Below are positions 23,092-32,259 of a DNA stretch of 34,389 nucleotides, in pieces. Numbering within the stretch: the first letter of the stretch is position 1; every line of letters begins with the position of its first letter. The stretch is from the NCBI GenBank assembly GCA_018674495.1, contig JABHAA010000011.1:1-34389 (forward strand), written 5' to 3'. The translations under genes were made by a program, and so were the position numbers. The DNA is from Rhodospirillaceae bacterium (GTDB lineage: Bacteria > Pseudomonadota > Alphaproteobacteria > Rhodospirillales > UBA2165). The notes under the pieces are model-generated. The model had not been told where the DNA came from, did not search any database, and saw only the letters and a program-made list of their open reading frames with translations.

Positions 23092-24449
23092 TGATGGAGG
23101 CCACCGAAATTGCGCGTCTGGTGGCGGCGGGCGAATTGCGCGCCGAAGATGTTCTCTCCGATCATCTGGCGCGCATCGATGCTACCAATCCCGGTATCAA
23201 CGCCATCGTCACGCTGACACCGGAATTGGCCCTGGAAGCGGCGCGGGATATCGACAGGCGGGTGGCGGGTGGCGATACGGTCGGCCCTCTCGCCGGGGTA
23301 CCCGTCGGCATCAAGGATATTATCGAGACGGCGGGCATTCGCACCACCTACGCCTCGCCTTTGTTCAAAGATAACGTGCCCGACGAAGACGCCCTCACGG
23401 TTCAGCGCATCAAGGCCGCCGATGGGGTTATCGTCGGCAAGACCAACACGCCGGAATTCGCCACCGGCGGCAACACCAACAACGCTATCTTCGGCGCCAC
23501 CCGCAATCCCTGGAATACGGATTTGACCCCGGGCGGTTCCACCGGCGGCGGCGCGGCAGGGCTGGCGGCGGGCATGTTCGCGCTCGCCCTTGGCACCGAT
23601 CTAGGCGGCTCGCTGCGTCTGCCAGCGGCCTTTTGCGGCGTCGTCGGTATTCGCCAGACGCCCGGCCTGGTGCCCTTCGCCCCCAATCCAACGCCCTTCG
23701 ATCTGTTCGAAGTTCAAGGCCCCATGGCCCGCACCGCGGGCGACGTCGCCCTGGCGCTCAGTGTGCTAGCCGCACCCGATGCCGGCTTTCCCGTCGGCAG
23801 CCACGGGAGCCCGGAATTTGAGCCTAAGACCGCGCCGCTGCGCATCGGTTATGTGGAGGATATCTCCGGGGTCGGCATCGAAGCCGATATCGCCGCCGCC
23901 TGCGGTGCCGCCGCCGGCGCCCTCACCCGCCACCAAGTGGAAGAGCTTGAGCTCGATCTATCGGAAGGCCGCGATGCCTTTACCACGCTGCGCGGCCAAT
24001 GGATGGTCAACAAGCATCTGGCGAACTTGGATCGGCTGGACAAGATGGGCGACAATCTGGCCGGCAATATTCGGAGCGGTCTTTCCCAGACGCCCACCGA
24101 TATAGCCAAAGCCGAGGCAACGCGGGGAAAATTGTGGGGCGTTATGGCAAACTATTTCACCCGCTTTGATCTTCTTGCAACGCCGGTGACGGCGGTCTCC
24201 CCATTCCCGTGGCAGCAGAATTATCCCGAGACCATCAACGGCGCGCCGATGCAGACTTATATCGACTGGATCGCGCCCACCTTCGTGATCTCGCTGCTCG
24301 GTCTGCCCGCCTTGTCGGTTCCGGCGGGGCTGAACCAGGATGGATTGCCGGTGGGGCTACAGATTATCGGGCCGCGCTATTCCGAAGCCGCCATGCTGGC
24401 GGTGGCGGCGGAGATACAAGACGCCATCCCGATCGCCTTTCCTCAGTAG
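23088..24449 (+). CDS. Amidase signature family hydrolase
   Basis: This 453-aa enzyme has the complete Ser-cisSer-Lys triad: K76 in [13 protein letters not shown]151 in [11 protein letters not shown] and S175 in [12 protein letters not shown]. The spacing of 24 between the serines is canonical; the residue after the cis-serine is Thr rather than the usual Ser. It hydrolyses a C-N amide bond in the cytoplasm. It is coupled to hyuB (ATGA, with three ATG codons in a row), so it probably acts on the linear amide or ureido product of HyuAB. It is not a GatA: no gatB or gatC is nearby and the context is catabolic. Its last 7 bp overlap the end of truA on the other strand. Confidence 0.93.
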   Translation: MMMEATEIARLVAAGELRAEDVLSDHLARIDATNPGINAIVTLTPELALEAARDIDRRVAGGDTVGPLAGVPVGIKDIIETAGIRTTYASPLFKDNVPDEDALTVQRIKAADGVIVGKTNTPEFATGGNTNNAIFGATRNPWNTDLTPGGSTGGGAAGLAAGMFALALGTDLGGSLRLPAAFCGVVGIRQTPGLVPFAPNPTPFDLFEVQGPMARTAGDVALALSVLAAPDAGFPVGSHGSPEFEPKTAPLRIGYVEDISGVGIEADIAAACGAAAGALTRHQVEELELDLSEGRDAFTTLRGQWMVNKHLANLDRLDKMGDNLAGNIRSGLSQTPTDIAKAEATRGKLWGVMANYFTRFDLLATPVTAVSPFPWQQNYPETINGAPMQTYIDWIAPTFVISLLGLPALSVPAGLNQDGLPVGLQIIGPRYSEAAMLAVAAEIQDAIPIAFPQ

Positions 24450-25180
24450 CCCACCTTCACCAGATAGAGCCCTTCCGGCGGCGCTGTCGGCCCGGCGCGG
24501 GTGCGGTCCTTGGCGGCCAATATGGCGGCAATGTCCGCAGCCGACCACTTACCCTCGCCCACCAATTTCAACGTGCCGGCGAAGTTGCGCACCTGATGAT
24601 GCAGGAACGAGCGCGCCCGAACCTGGATGTGGATCTCATCACCGGCGCGCGTGACGCGCAATTCGTCCAGGGTTTTGACCGGACTGTCGGCCTGGCACTG
24701 GGCAGCGCGGAAGCTGGAAAAATCATGGTTGCCGATCAGGGCCTGGGCGGCTTCGTGCATGGCCCCGGCGTCCAAGGCCACCGGCACCCACCAGACCCGG
24801 CCCGCATCGACCGCCGGCGGTGGGCGGCGGTCCAGGATGCGAAACAGATAGCTGCGTTCGCGGGCCGAAAAACGGGCATGGAATTGGCGGTCTACTTCCT
24901 CGGCGGCCAGCACCGTCACCGGCAGCCCGCGCAGATGAAAATTCAAGGCATCACGAACGGTGCTGCCATCGGTGTCTTTTTCGATATCCACATGCGCCAC
25001 CTGGCCCAAGGCATGGACGCCGGCATCGGTGCGCCCGGCGCCCTCTACCAATTGGATCTCTCCGCAAAAGCTGGTAACTGCGTTCTCCAGAGACTGCTGC
25101 ACGGAAGCGCCGTTGTCCTGGCGCTGCCAGCCGTGGAACGGTCCGCCGTCATATTCGATGATGAGTTTGTAGCGTGTCAT
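24443..25180 (-). CDS. truA: tRNA pseudouridine synthase A
   Basis: This 245-aa protein is the normal TruA length. It opens with [18 protein letters not shown] and has the catalytic aspartate D52 in [11 protein letters not shown]. It makes pseudouridine at positions 38-40 of tRNA anticodon stems. It follows def and fmt on the same strand, an arrangement common in Alphaproteobacteria, after a 114-bp gap. The 3' end overlaps the convergent amidase stop by 7 bp. Confidence 0.97.
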   Translation of the reverse strand: MTRYKLIIEYDGGPFHGWQRQDNGASVQQSLENAVTSFCGEIQLVEGAGRTDAGVHALGQVAHVDIEKDTDGSTVRDALNFHLRGLPVTVLAAEEVDRQFHARFSARERSYLFRILDRRPPPAVDAGRVWWVPVALDAGAMHEAAQALIGNHDFSSFRAAQCQADSPVKTLDELRVTRAGDEIHIQVRARSFLHHQVRNFAGTLKLVGEGKWSAADIAAILAAKDRTRAGPTAPPEGLYLVKVGY

Positions 25181-25294
25181 GGCATTTCGGCTACGGCTTG
25201 CGCCCCCACAAGGTTTCGGTCTTGGCCAGGGCCATGTCGCACTCGACTAAATAGTCCCACGGATTGTCGCCATTGTTCTTGTTTCACGTTTGCC
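25181..25294. other. Gap between fmt and truA without a convincing gene
   Basis: On the minus strand one frame is open for about 30 codons (containing [20 protein letters not shown]) but begins right after a stop and has no early start codon. Another frame could give a 38-codon GTG-started peptide ending in an ATGA overlap with truA. Neither has a good ribosome-binding site. It may be an intercistronic spacer or a decayed small gene. Confidence 0.4.
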
Positions 25295-26215
25295 TCAATC
25301 CAACCTAGTGCCCTTGGTGATCTTGTGGCCGCGCAAAAATTCTTCCGCCGCCATCGCCTTGCCGCCGCTCCGCTGCAGCCGCGTGATACGCACCGCGCCG
25401 GCGCCGCAGGCGATGGTCAGCTTATCGTCCAGCACTTCGCCGGGCGCGCCGCTGCCGTCCACCATTTCGAGCCCGAGGATCGATAGCCGTTTGCCATTCT
25501 CTTCAAACCAGGTGCCGGGCCAGGGATTGAAGGCGCGCTGACTTCGTTCGATCTCCAGTGCCGTCCGGGACCAATCCATACGCGCTTCGGTGCGATCCAG
25601 TTTGTCCGCATAGGTGATCCCGGTTTCAGGCTGGGCGTGGGGTGTCAGGTTTTCGATGCCTGCCAGCACCTGAACGATCAGCTTTGCGCCGATGGCAGCC
25701 AAGGCATCGTGCAGGCTTTCGCCGGTGGTCTCGGCAATGATCGGAACGGCGCCGTGCAACAGTTCCGGGCCGGTATCCAAACCCTCGTCCATCTGCATGA
25801 TGGTGACGCCGGTCTCGGTATCACCGGCGGCGATGGCCCGCTGGATGGGCGCCGCGCCGCGCCAACGGGGCAACAGCGACGCATGCACATTGAGGCAGCC
25901 GAGGCGTGGCGCTTCCAATATGGCTTTCGGCAGGATCAACCCATAGGCGGCGACCACCGCCGCATCCAAATGCAAAGCCCGGAAATCATCTTGAGCGCCG
26001 CTATCTTTGAGGCTTACCGGCGTCCTGACTTCGAACCCATTGGCTCCCGCATAGGCATGCACCGGGCCAAGCTTCACCTTTTGGCCGCGCCCGGCAGCGC
26101 GCGGCGGCTGGCAATAGACTGCGGCAATCTCGTGACCGGCTTTGATCGTTGCTGCCAGGATGGGCACCGAAAAATCCGGCGATCCCATGAAGGCGAGGCG
26201 GAGAGGTCCGGCCAT
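25295..26215 (-). CDS. fmt: Methionyl-tRNA formyltransferase
   Basis: This 306-aa protein starts MAGPLRLAFMGSPDFS and carries the formyltransferase active site: N109 and H111 in LNVHASLLPRWRGAAPI and D147 in the MDEGLDTGP segment, each at the E. coli Fmt number plus three. A C-terminal OB-like domain follows from about residue 205. It formylates initiator Met-tRNA using 10-formyl-tetrahydrofolate. It starts 4 bp after the def stop; GGAGG inside the end of def serves as its ribosome-binding site. Confidence 0.97.
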   Translation of the reverse strand: MAGPLRLAFMGSPDFSVPILAATIKAGHEIAAVYCQPPRAAGRGQKVKLGPVHAYAGANGFEVRTPVSLKDSGAQDDFRALHLDAAVVAAYGLILPKAILEAPRLGCLNVHASLLPRWRGAAPIQRAIAAGDTETGVTIMQMDEGLDTGPELLHGAVPIIAETTGESLHDALAAIGAKLIVQVLAGIENLTPHAQPETGITYADKLDRTEARMDWSRTALEIERSQRAFNPWPGTWFEENGKRLSILGLEMVDGSGAPGEVLDDKLTIACGAGAVRITRLQRSGGKAMAAEEFLRGHKITKGTRLD

Positions 26216-26219
26216 GGTT

Positions 26220-26750
26220 TTAGGCCTCCGCCGTTTCTTTGGCCTTTTGTTTTTTGGTTTTGCGCAGTTTGCGCAATATCAGGCTGCGTTTCAGGCTGGA
26301 TATGTGATCGACGAACAGCACGCCGTCCAGATGATCCATCTCGTGCTGAATGACGGTGGCCAGGATGTCTTCCGCTTCCAGCTCTTGGCGCTTGCCGTCC
26401 CGGTCCAGATACCCGACCTTGATTTTGGCCGGACGCTCCACCTCGGCATAGTGTTCGGGCAGCGACAGGCAGCCTTCTTCGTATTTGAACAAATCCTCCG
26501 ACGCTTCCAACAATTCCGGGTTGATCAAAAATATAGGATCGCGGTTATCGGGATCCCGGGACACGTCAGCCACCAAAATCCGCTTTTGCACATCCACCTG
26601 AGGCGCCGCCAGGCCAAGGCCGGGAGCCGTATACATGGTGTCCAGCATATCGTCCAACAGCCGGACGATATCGGCGTCCACATTCTCGACGGGAGCGCAG
26701 GTGACTTTCAGGCGCGCATCGGGCGCGATGATGATCGGCAAAAGGGCCAT
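26220..26750 (-). CDS. def: Peptide deformylase
   Basis: This 176-aa protein has all three deformylase motifs: GLGLAAPQ (44-51), EGCLSLP with C94, and QHEMDHLDG with H136, E137 and H140 (metal site and catalytic Glu). It removes the formyl group from nascent proteins, the counterpart of the neighbouring fmt. It is the first gene of the leftward def-fmt-truA unit and diverges from rmuC. The C-terminal lysine-rich tail (KLRKTKKQKAK) is typical of longer bacterial forms. Confidence 0.97.
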   Translation of the reverse strand: MALLPIIIAPDARLKVTCAPVENVDADIVRLLDDMLDTMYTAPGLGLAAPQVDVQKRILVADVSRDPDNRDPIFLINPELLEASEDLFKYEEGCLSLPEHYAEVERPAKIKVGYLDRDGKRQELEAEDILATVIQHEMDHLDGVLFVDHISSLKRSLILRKLRKTKKQKAKETAEA

Positions 26751-26760
26751 GGTGATTCGC

Positions 26761-26766
26761 TATAAT
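26761..26766 (+). promoter_or_regulatory. Candidate -10 box for rmuC
   Basis: TATAAT lies in the def/rmuC divergent gap and would start transcription about 100 bp before the rmuC start codon. No clear -35 box is seen. The spacer is short enough that a def promoter must overlap it. Confidence 0.3.
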
Positions 26767-26889
26767 TAACTGGGAGTGCTGGAAATAGGACAGGCGGAGC
26801 CGACGGTCAAGTTCTTGCAAACCCAAGGGCCCGGGCAGCAGCGGCTCACGGCAATTGCACCGGAGCGTATGTTGCGGCATGGTCGCCCC

Positions 26890-28203
26890 ATGGATTTTAC
26901 CAACATCATTATTGCCCTCGCCGCCTTGGCGCTCGGTTTGGCCGCCGGACGCGCCCTCTGGCATTCCAAATCCAGCGCGCTGGCGTTGGATATTGAACGG
27001 CTGCGCGCCGAGCGCAATGGCTTCCGCGGCGACGCCGAGCGGCTCAAAATCGAAAACACCCGGCTGGAGACAACCCTCGAAAAAGACCGCGAGGCGCACG
27101 AGGAAAAACTGGCGCTGCTAGTGGCCGCCGAGGAACGGCTGAAAATGCAATTCCAGACGGTGGCCACCGAGATTCTGAAAGGCCAGAGCACCACTTTCAC
27201 CAAGCAAAACAAGGATCAGTTGGGCACCCTCCTTAACCCCTTGGGCGAGAGGATCAGGGAGTTCCAGCAAACCTTGCAGACCGCTCATACGGAAACCAAG
27301 ACCGAGCGCGGCATATTGAAAGAGCAGATCAAGAACCTGACCCTCGCCAGTGCCGACATGATGACTGAAACCGGGAACCTAACGCGCGCCCTGAAAGGCG
27401 ACACCCAGGCCCAGGGCGCCTGGGGCGAGATGATTTTGGAAACCATCCTCGAAAAATCCGGCCTTCGCGCCGGCGAGGAATATGAGCCCCAGACCAGCCA
27501 TACGGACGACCAAGGCAACCGGCTGCGCCCGGATTTTTTGGTCAAGCTCCCCGGCGAGCAGCGCATTGTCATCGATTCCAAGGTGTCGCTGAAAGCCTAT
27601 GAGGCCTTCACCTCCGCCGAAGACGAAGACGAGCGCAGCGCTAATCTGCGCGCCCATATGCAATCGCTGCGCACCCACATCAAAGGCCTTGGCGAAAAGA
27701 ATTACCAGATCGCGGTCAATTCCCATCTGGATTACGTGATCATGTTTGTGCCCATCGAGGGCGCGCTGGCGGCGGCGCTGCAACAAGACCCGGAATTGAT
27801 CGGCTATGCGATCGAGCAAAATGTGCAGATCGCGACGCCGAACATTTTAATCACCGTGCTGCGCACCATCGCCAATGTCTGGCAGGTGGAACGGCGCAAC
27901 CGCAATGCCGACGAGATCGCCAAGCGCGCCGGTGGCCTCTATGACAAGTTTGTCGGCTTCGCCGGTGATATGGATGCTCTCGGCGGGCGCCTCGATCAGG
28001 CGCAGGTCAGCTACGATGCAGCGCTGAACAAGCTGTCGATCGGGCGTGGCAACATCGTCCGCCAGATCGAACAGCTTAAGGACATGGGCGCCAAGACGTC
28101 GAAATCCATGCCAGAGGATTTACTGGAAGACGCTGCCCAAGATGATGATGCGCCCGGCATCGAATATTTGCCGGGCAGTTCCGAGCCGAACGCCGCCGAA
28201 TAA
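26890..28203 (+). CDS. rmuC: DNA recombination protein RmuC
   Basis: From ATG 26890 the protein is 437 aa. MDFTNIIIALAALALGLAAG at the N-terminus is a membrane anchor closely resembling the start of E. coli RmuC, which is why this start is preferred over in-frame ATG 26869 or GTG 26776. A coiled coil follows (about 25-85), then the RmuC nuclease-like domain with GAWGEMILETILEKSGLRAGEEY, RLRPDFLVKLPGEQRIVIDSKVSL and FVPIEGALAAAL. RmuC limits inversions at short repeats and influences genome stability. It is divergent from def and convergent with the alpha/beta hydrolase. The acidic C-terminal tail is family-typical. Confidence 0.93.
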   Translation: MDFTNIIIALAALALGLAAGRALWHSKSSALALDIERLRAERNGFRGDAERLKIENTRLETTLEKDREAHEEKLALLVAAEERLKMQFQTVATEILKGQSTTFTKQNKDQLGTLLNPLGERIREFQQTLQTAHTETKTERGILKEQIKNLTLASADMMTETGNLTRALKGDTQAQGAWGEMILETILEKSGLRAGEEYEPQTSHTDDQGNRLRPDFLVKLPGEQRIVIDSKVSLKAYEAFTSAEDEDERSANLRAHMQSLRTHIKGLGEKNYQIAVNSHLDYVIMFVPIEGALAAALQQDPELIGYAIEQNVQIATPNILITVLRTIANVWQVERRNRNADEIAKRAGGLYDKFVGFAGDMDALGGRLDQAQVSYDAALNKLSIGRGNIVRQIEQLKDMGAKTSKSMPEDLLEDAAQDDDAPGIEYLPGSSEPNAAE

Positions 28204-28242
28204 TATTTCGCCCGCAGCCCGCCAGCCCCGCGCCAGCCGGAA

Positions 28243-29106
28243 TCAATCCGCCGGAAAATATTTGTCGATCCAGTCTTTCACCAAATTGATCACCCTCGGA
28301 TCGTTTTCGCCGAACATGAAGTGATCGACGCCGGCCATGATGTATAATTCGGCGTTTTCGCCGGCGTGGGCGAACAAATCCATGGAGCCCGATGGCCGCA
28401 CCACGATGTCGGAGGCAGCGTGGATGATCATTAGCGGGCGCGGCGCCACCTTGGCCACATGGTCCTGCGGACAGAAATCCAGGGTCTCGATAGCCGTTTT
28501 GACGGAAAAATCGAAGGTCGAGCGCTCGTCGATATTGGCGCGCAAAGGCTCCGGGATCGGCACAATATCGAAGCGGTGGGCGCGCGGTGCTTCCTCGCCG
28601 GCGGCCAGCTTGGCGCGGCCGTCGGCGATCATGTCGGCGAATTTTTTGGCTTCCTCCGGGGAAGAATGCAAATCGCCCAGAAAACGGTGCGAATCGCCCC
28701 AGCCGCCTTGGGCGATGACCGCCTTGGCGCGGTCGTCTTCGGCCGCCGTACAGGCCGCAACGACGGCGCCGTAGCTGGTGCCCAGCAGCGCAATGCGGTT
28801 TGCGTCCACTTCCGGGCGCGACGCCAAGTAATCGATTGCCGCCTTACAATCGGCAATTTCTTCGGCCGGCACGACGACGCCGCGCGGCCCTTCTGATGCG
28901 CCGCAGCCCCGGAAATCGAAGTTCAGACAGGCATAGCCCCATTCGGGAAACTGCGCCGTCGACCAGCGCTGGGCGGGCCCATCCTTGTGGCCGCCGAAGC
29001 CATGCATGATGACAAAGGCAGGTAGCTTTTCAGCCCTCTCGTCTGGTGCGTGGAACACGCCGGAAAGCGCCAAGCCGTCTGACTGGAAAGTGATATTTTC
29101 TTGCAT
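28243..29106 (-). CDS. Alpha/beta hydrolase
   Basis: This 287-aa protein has an alpha/beta hydrolase fold with the nucleophile elbow GTSYG (S111), acid D233 in IIHAASDIVVRP, and catalytic H262 in AGVDHFMFG. The oxyanion region MHGFGGHKDG (34-43) is also clear. No signal peptide is visible. It resembles the broad serine aminopeptidase / YqiA-like / dienelactone hydrolase group, so an esterase or peptidase role is possible but the substrate is unknown. It is 55 bp downstream of the RND gene on the same strand and could belong to the efflux operon, though it has its own spacer. It ends 39 bp from rmuC, converging. Confidence 0.88.
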   Translation of the reverse strand: MQENITFQSDGLALSGVFHAPDERAEKLPAFVIMHGFGGHKDGPAQRWSTAQFPEWGYACLNFDFRGCGASEGPRGVVVPAEEIADCKAAIDYLASRPEVDANRIALLGTSYGAVVAACTAAEDDRAKAVIAQGGWGDSHRFLGDLHSSPEEAKKFADMIADGRAKLAAGEEAPRAHRFDIVPIPEPLRANIDERSTFDFSVKTAIETLDFCPQDHVAKVAPRPLMIIHAASDIVVRPSGSMDLFAHAGENAELYIMAGVDHFMFGENDPRVINLVKDWIDKYFPAD

Positions 29107-29160
29107 GGTTTCCCCCGAATTTAAGGTGGCATTACCGGTTAATCCGGCTTCCGGGTCAAG

Positions 29161-32100
29161 CTATTCCGCCTCGATCTTCGCCGCCCATCCGAAATCATCG
29201 AAGATGGTGTAGAGCGCCGGCAGCAGTATCAGGATCAGCACCGTCGCCGTCATTAGCCCAAACGCAATGGACGTCACCAGCGGGATCAAAACCTGGGCCT
29301 GCAGACTGGTTTCGGTCAGCAATGGCAAGAGCCCCATGATGGTGGTGGCGGTGGTCAGGAAGACGGCGCGGAAACGCATCTTGGCGGCGTGGGCGGCGGC
29401 GGCGGCGGCGCTTTCCCCGGCGCGGCGCTGGATGCGGATAAACTCCATCAGCAGAATGGCGTTGTTGACGACAACTCCGGCCAGCGAGGCAAAGCCGACG
29501 ATGGACGGCATCGACAGATCGAGGCCTAATAATATGTGCCCCCAAATAACGCCGATCAGGCCTAAGGGAATAGCGACCATGACGATCAGCGGCTCCAAAT
29601 AGTTGCGGAACAGGAAGCTGAGCAGCAAATAGACGCCGACCAGCCCAATCAGGAAGCCGTTGCGCACGGAGCTTCCGGTCTTGGCGCCCTCCGCCACCTG
29701 CCCCCTGGCATCGACGCTGACCCCTGGATATTTGGTGGCCAGTTCAGGCAGTAATCGGGTCTGCATATCGGCGATGATCTCGGCGGTATTGGCCACATCG
29801 GTGTCTACGTCGCCCTGGATGGTCACCGTGCGGGCGCCATCGATGCGGTTGATGCGGGCTAGTCCGCGCCCGCTTTGCAAAGTGGCAACGGCGCTCAACG
29901 GAATTTGCGCGCCGCCCTCGCCCGAGACGCTGAAATATTCCAGATCGTTGAGGCTGTCCTTGTCGGCGGCGGCTAGGCGCACATCGATCTCGTATGACTC
30001 CGCGCCCACCTGTACTTCGCCAGCCGTCCTTCCGTAAAATGCGGCGCGCAGTTGGCGGGCGATCATCTCTGAAGTTAGACCAAGCGAGGTGGCACCATCT
30101 TTCAGGCGGAGGCGAATCTCCGGCTTGCCGGGGCGTAAGTCATCGGAAAGATCGCGCACCCCGGCATAGCCGCCAAGCCAGCTCTGCATGGCCAGCGAGG
30201 CGGCCTTCAGCTCCTCCAGATTACCGCCGCCGAGGCGGATATCGATAGCGCGCCCCGCCGGGCCCAAAGTCGGCTCGGTGAATTTCAACGCAATCACATC
30301 GGCCTGTTTGCCCACCGCCCGGCGCCAGCGCTGCAACAAATCTTCGGCGCTGATGGTGCGTAATTCGGTGCCTAGAATATCGGCGGTCACGGTTGCGATA
30401 TGGGGCCCGGTCTCGAACGCGTCGATATTTTCGTTGAAGCGCACGTTAATATTTTTGATCAGGCCTAAGCCGCCCGGCTGGCTGGGTGACAATTCCTTGC
30501 CGATATCGGTGATGGCGGTGGATATGCGCGCCACCAGATCGGCGGTGCGGGCAAGCGGCGTGCCTTGCGGCATCAGGATGCGGGCTTCAACCACGTCACC
30601 CTCGATATCGGGAAAAGCGCGGAATTTTAAGACCCCGCCGGCGACCATCGAAACCGAAAACAGAAACATCATGATCACCAGCCCGAGGGTCAGGTAGCGC
30701 CAGTGAATGGCGGCGGCGATGATCCGCGCCAGGGGCACATCGCGCAGCCACTCGATGCCGGCTTCTAGTTTGCGCCGGATCAGCGGCGGCGGCGCCTGGC
30801 CAGCGCCGCTGAGAGTACGGGAAATATGGTGGGGGAGGATCAAAAACGCCTCCACCAGAGAGACGCTCAACACCATCAGCAATATGATCGGCATGAATTT
30901 GAGGATGCTGCCGATATCGCCCTTCAGGAACGCCAGCGAGCCGAACACAAACACGGTGGTCAGAAACGACGATATGACGCCGGGCGCCACCTGTTTGGTG
31001 CCGTCCACCGCAGCCTTTAGGGGCGCTGAGCCGGCGCGCATATGGGCGGCGATGTTTTCGGCGATGACTATGGCGTCATCGACCAGCAACCCGATGCCGA
31101 TCAGCATACCGACCATGGTGATCATATCGAAGGACAGCCCGGTGAACGCCATGAAGGCAATGGCACCCAAAAACGATACCGGAAAGCCCATCGATACCCA
31201 GAACGAAAAGCGCGCGCTGAAAAACAACGACAAGGTGATCATCACCAAAATCAGGCCCTGCCAGCCATTTTTGATCAACAGCGACAAGCGGTCATCGACG
31301 ATGGAGGATATATCCCTGGTAATGGTGAAAGTGACGCCGGGCGGCGCCCTTTGGCGCTTGTCATCGAGGAACGCCTTGACCGCGCCGATCACCTTCAAGG
31401 TATCCTGATTGCGGGTTTTGGAAATCTCCAATATGGCGGCCCGGACGCCATTGAAGACCACGCGGCTTTCCGCCAATTCAAACATATCGGTGATTTTGGC
31501 GATGTCGCCGAGGCGAATCTCGGCGCCCGAGGCGGAGCCAACCACCACCAAATCCCTGAACTCCAACGGATTGCGGCGCTCGTCATCGAAGCGCACCAGG
31601 ATATCGCTTTCGGTGGTTTCGATGGTGCCGGCGGGCAGATCAAAGCTTTGCCGGGCAATGATTGCGGCGATGTCATCGACGCTTAATCCATATTGGCGCA
31701 AGGTTTGCGCCGCAACTTCGATGCGGATCTGGTGATCGGAGAAGCCGCGCACATTAACCTGCGACACTTCGCCGGTGGCCAGCAGATTGTCTTTGATGTC
31801 CTCGGCGTAAGCCTTGAGATCGGTCGCCGACATGGGCCCTGAAACGGCGACGGCGGCGACAAAATCGGTGAGGCCGATCTGGCGGATGGCTGGGTCTTCG
31901 GCCAGGTCGGGGAAATTATCGATGGCCTCGATCTCGGTCTTTATCTCGTTCTGGAAGCGGTCGAAATCGCTGCCTTCGAGCATTTTTGCAATTGCGGTGC
32001 CGACATTTTCGCGCGCCTCGCAGCGCACTTCGTCCACGTCTTTGACTTTTTCCAGCGCCTCCTCGATGCGCCGGCAGATGGTCCGCTCCACCTCCTCGGC

Positions 32101-32259
32101 GCTGGCGCCAGGATAGAGCACACGCACTTCGACCTCGTCGGCAGGGATCACAGGAAAGGTTTCGCGCTTGACGCTGGACGCCGCGATCAGGCCGATGGCG
32201 ATGAACAGCACCATGACCAAATTGGCGGCGGTCGGATGCTCGGCAAAGTAACGGATCAT
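29161..32259 (-). CDS. RND efflux pump inner-membrane permease
   Basis: This 1032-aa protein has the AcrB-like layout: a first membrane segment (MIRYFAEHPTAANLVMVLFI), a large periplasmic loop, a bundle starting near residue 335, then a second copy of both. The TM4-like segment GMLIGIGLLVDDAIVIAENI holds the paired Asp residues of the proton relay. VVVNNAILLMEFIRIQRRAGE in the second half is also typical. It pumps hydrophobic or amphiphilic compounds out of the periplasm or membrane with proton energy. Its ATG overlaps the adaptor gene stop by one base (TGATG). No outer-membrane channel gene follows, so a shared TolC-type channel elsewhere is needed. Confidence 0.95.
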   Translation of the reverse strand: MIRYFAEHPTAANLVMVLFIAIGLIAASSVKRETFPVIPADEVEVRVLYPGASAEEVERTICRRIEEALEKVKDVDEVRCEARENVGTAIAKMLEGSDFDRFQNEIKTEIEAIDNFPDLAEDPAIRQIGLTDFVAAVAVSGPMSATDLKAYAEDIKDNLLATGEVSQVNVRGFSDHQIRIEVAAQTLRQYGLSVDDIAAIIARQSFDLPAGTIETTESDILVRFDDERRNPLEFRDLVVVGSASGAEIRLGDIAKITDMFELAESRVVFNGVRAAILEISKTRNQDTLKVIGAVKAFLDDKRQRAPPGVTFTITRDISSIVDDRLSLLIKNGWQGLILVMITLSLFFSARFSFWVSMGFPVSFLGAIAFMAFTGLSFDMITMVGMLIGIGLLVDDAIVIAENIAAHMRAGSAPLKAAVDGTKQVAPGVISSFLTTVFVFGSLAFLKGDIGSILKFMPIILLMVLSVSLVEAFLILPHHISRTLSGAGQAPPPLIRRKLEAGIEWLRDVPLARIIAAAIHWRYLTLGLVIMMFLFSVSMVAGGVLKFRAFPDIEGDVVEARILMPQGTPLARTADLVARISTAITDIGKELSPSQPGGLGLIKNINVRFNENIDAFETGPHIATVTADILGTELRTISAEDLLQRWRRAVGKQADVIALKFTEPTLGPAGRAIDIRLGGGNLEELKAASLAMQSWLGGYAGVRDLSDDLRPGKPEIRLRLKDGATSLGLTSEMIARQLRAAFYGRTAGEVQVGAESYEIDVRLAAADKDSLNDLEYFSVSGEGGAQIPLSAVATLQSGRGLARINRIDGARTVTIQGDVDTDVANTAEIIADMQTRLLPELATKYPGVSVDARGQVAEGAKTGSSVRNGFLIGLVGVYLLLSFLFRNYLEPLIVMVAIPLGLIGVIWGHILLGLDLSMPSIVGFASLAGVVVNNAILLMEFIRIQRRAGESAAAAAAHAAKMRFRAVFLTTATTIMGLLPLLTETSLQAQVLIPLVTSIAFGLMTATVLILILLPALYTIFDDFGWAAKIEAE

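Noticed and set aside
25181..25294. Possible 38-codon peptide gene between fmt and truA
   Set aside because: GTG start without ribosome-binding site and no recognisable sequence; the ATGA overlap with truA alone is not enough.
24209..25486. Long plus-strand open frame (about 425 codons) crossing the amidase end, truA and part of fmt
   Set aside because: It overlaps three well-supported genes, is rich in Arg, His and Ala, and has no family resemblance or ribosome-binding site.
26776..26889. Upstream starts for rmuC (GTG 26776 or ATG 26869)
   Set aside because: The membrane anchor begins at MDFTN (26890), as in E. coli RmuC. ATG 26869 remains possible because GGAG precedes it, but its spacing is only three bases.
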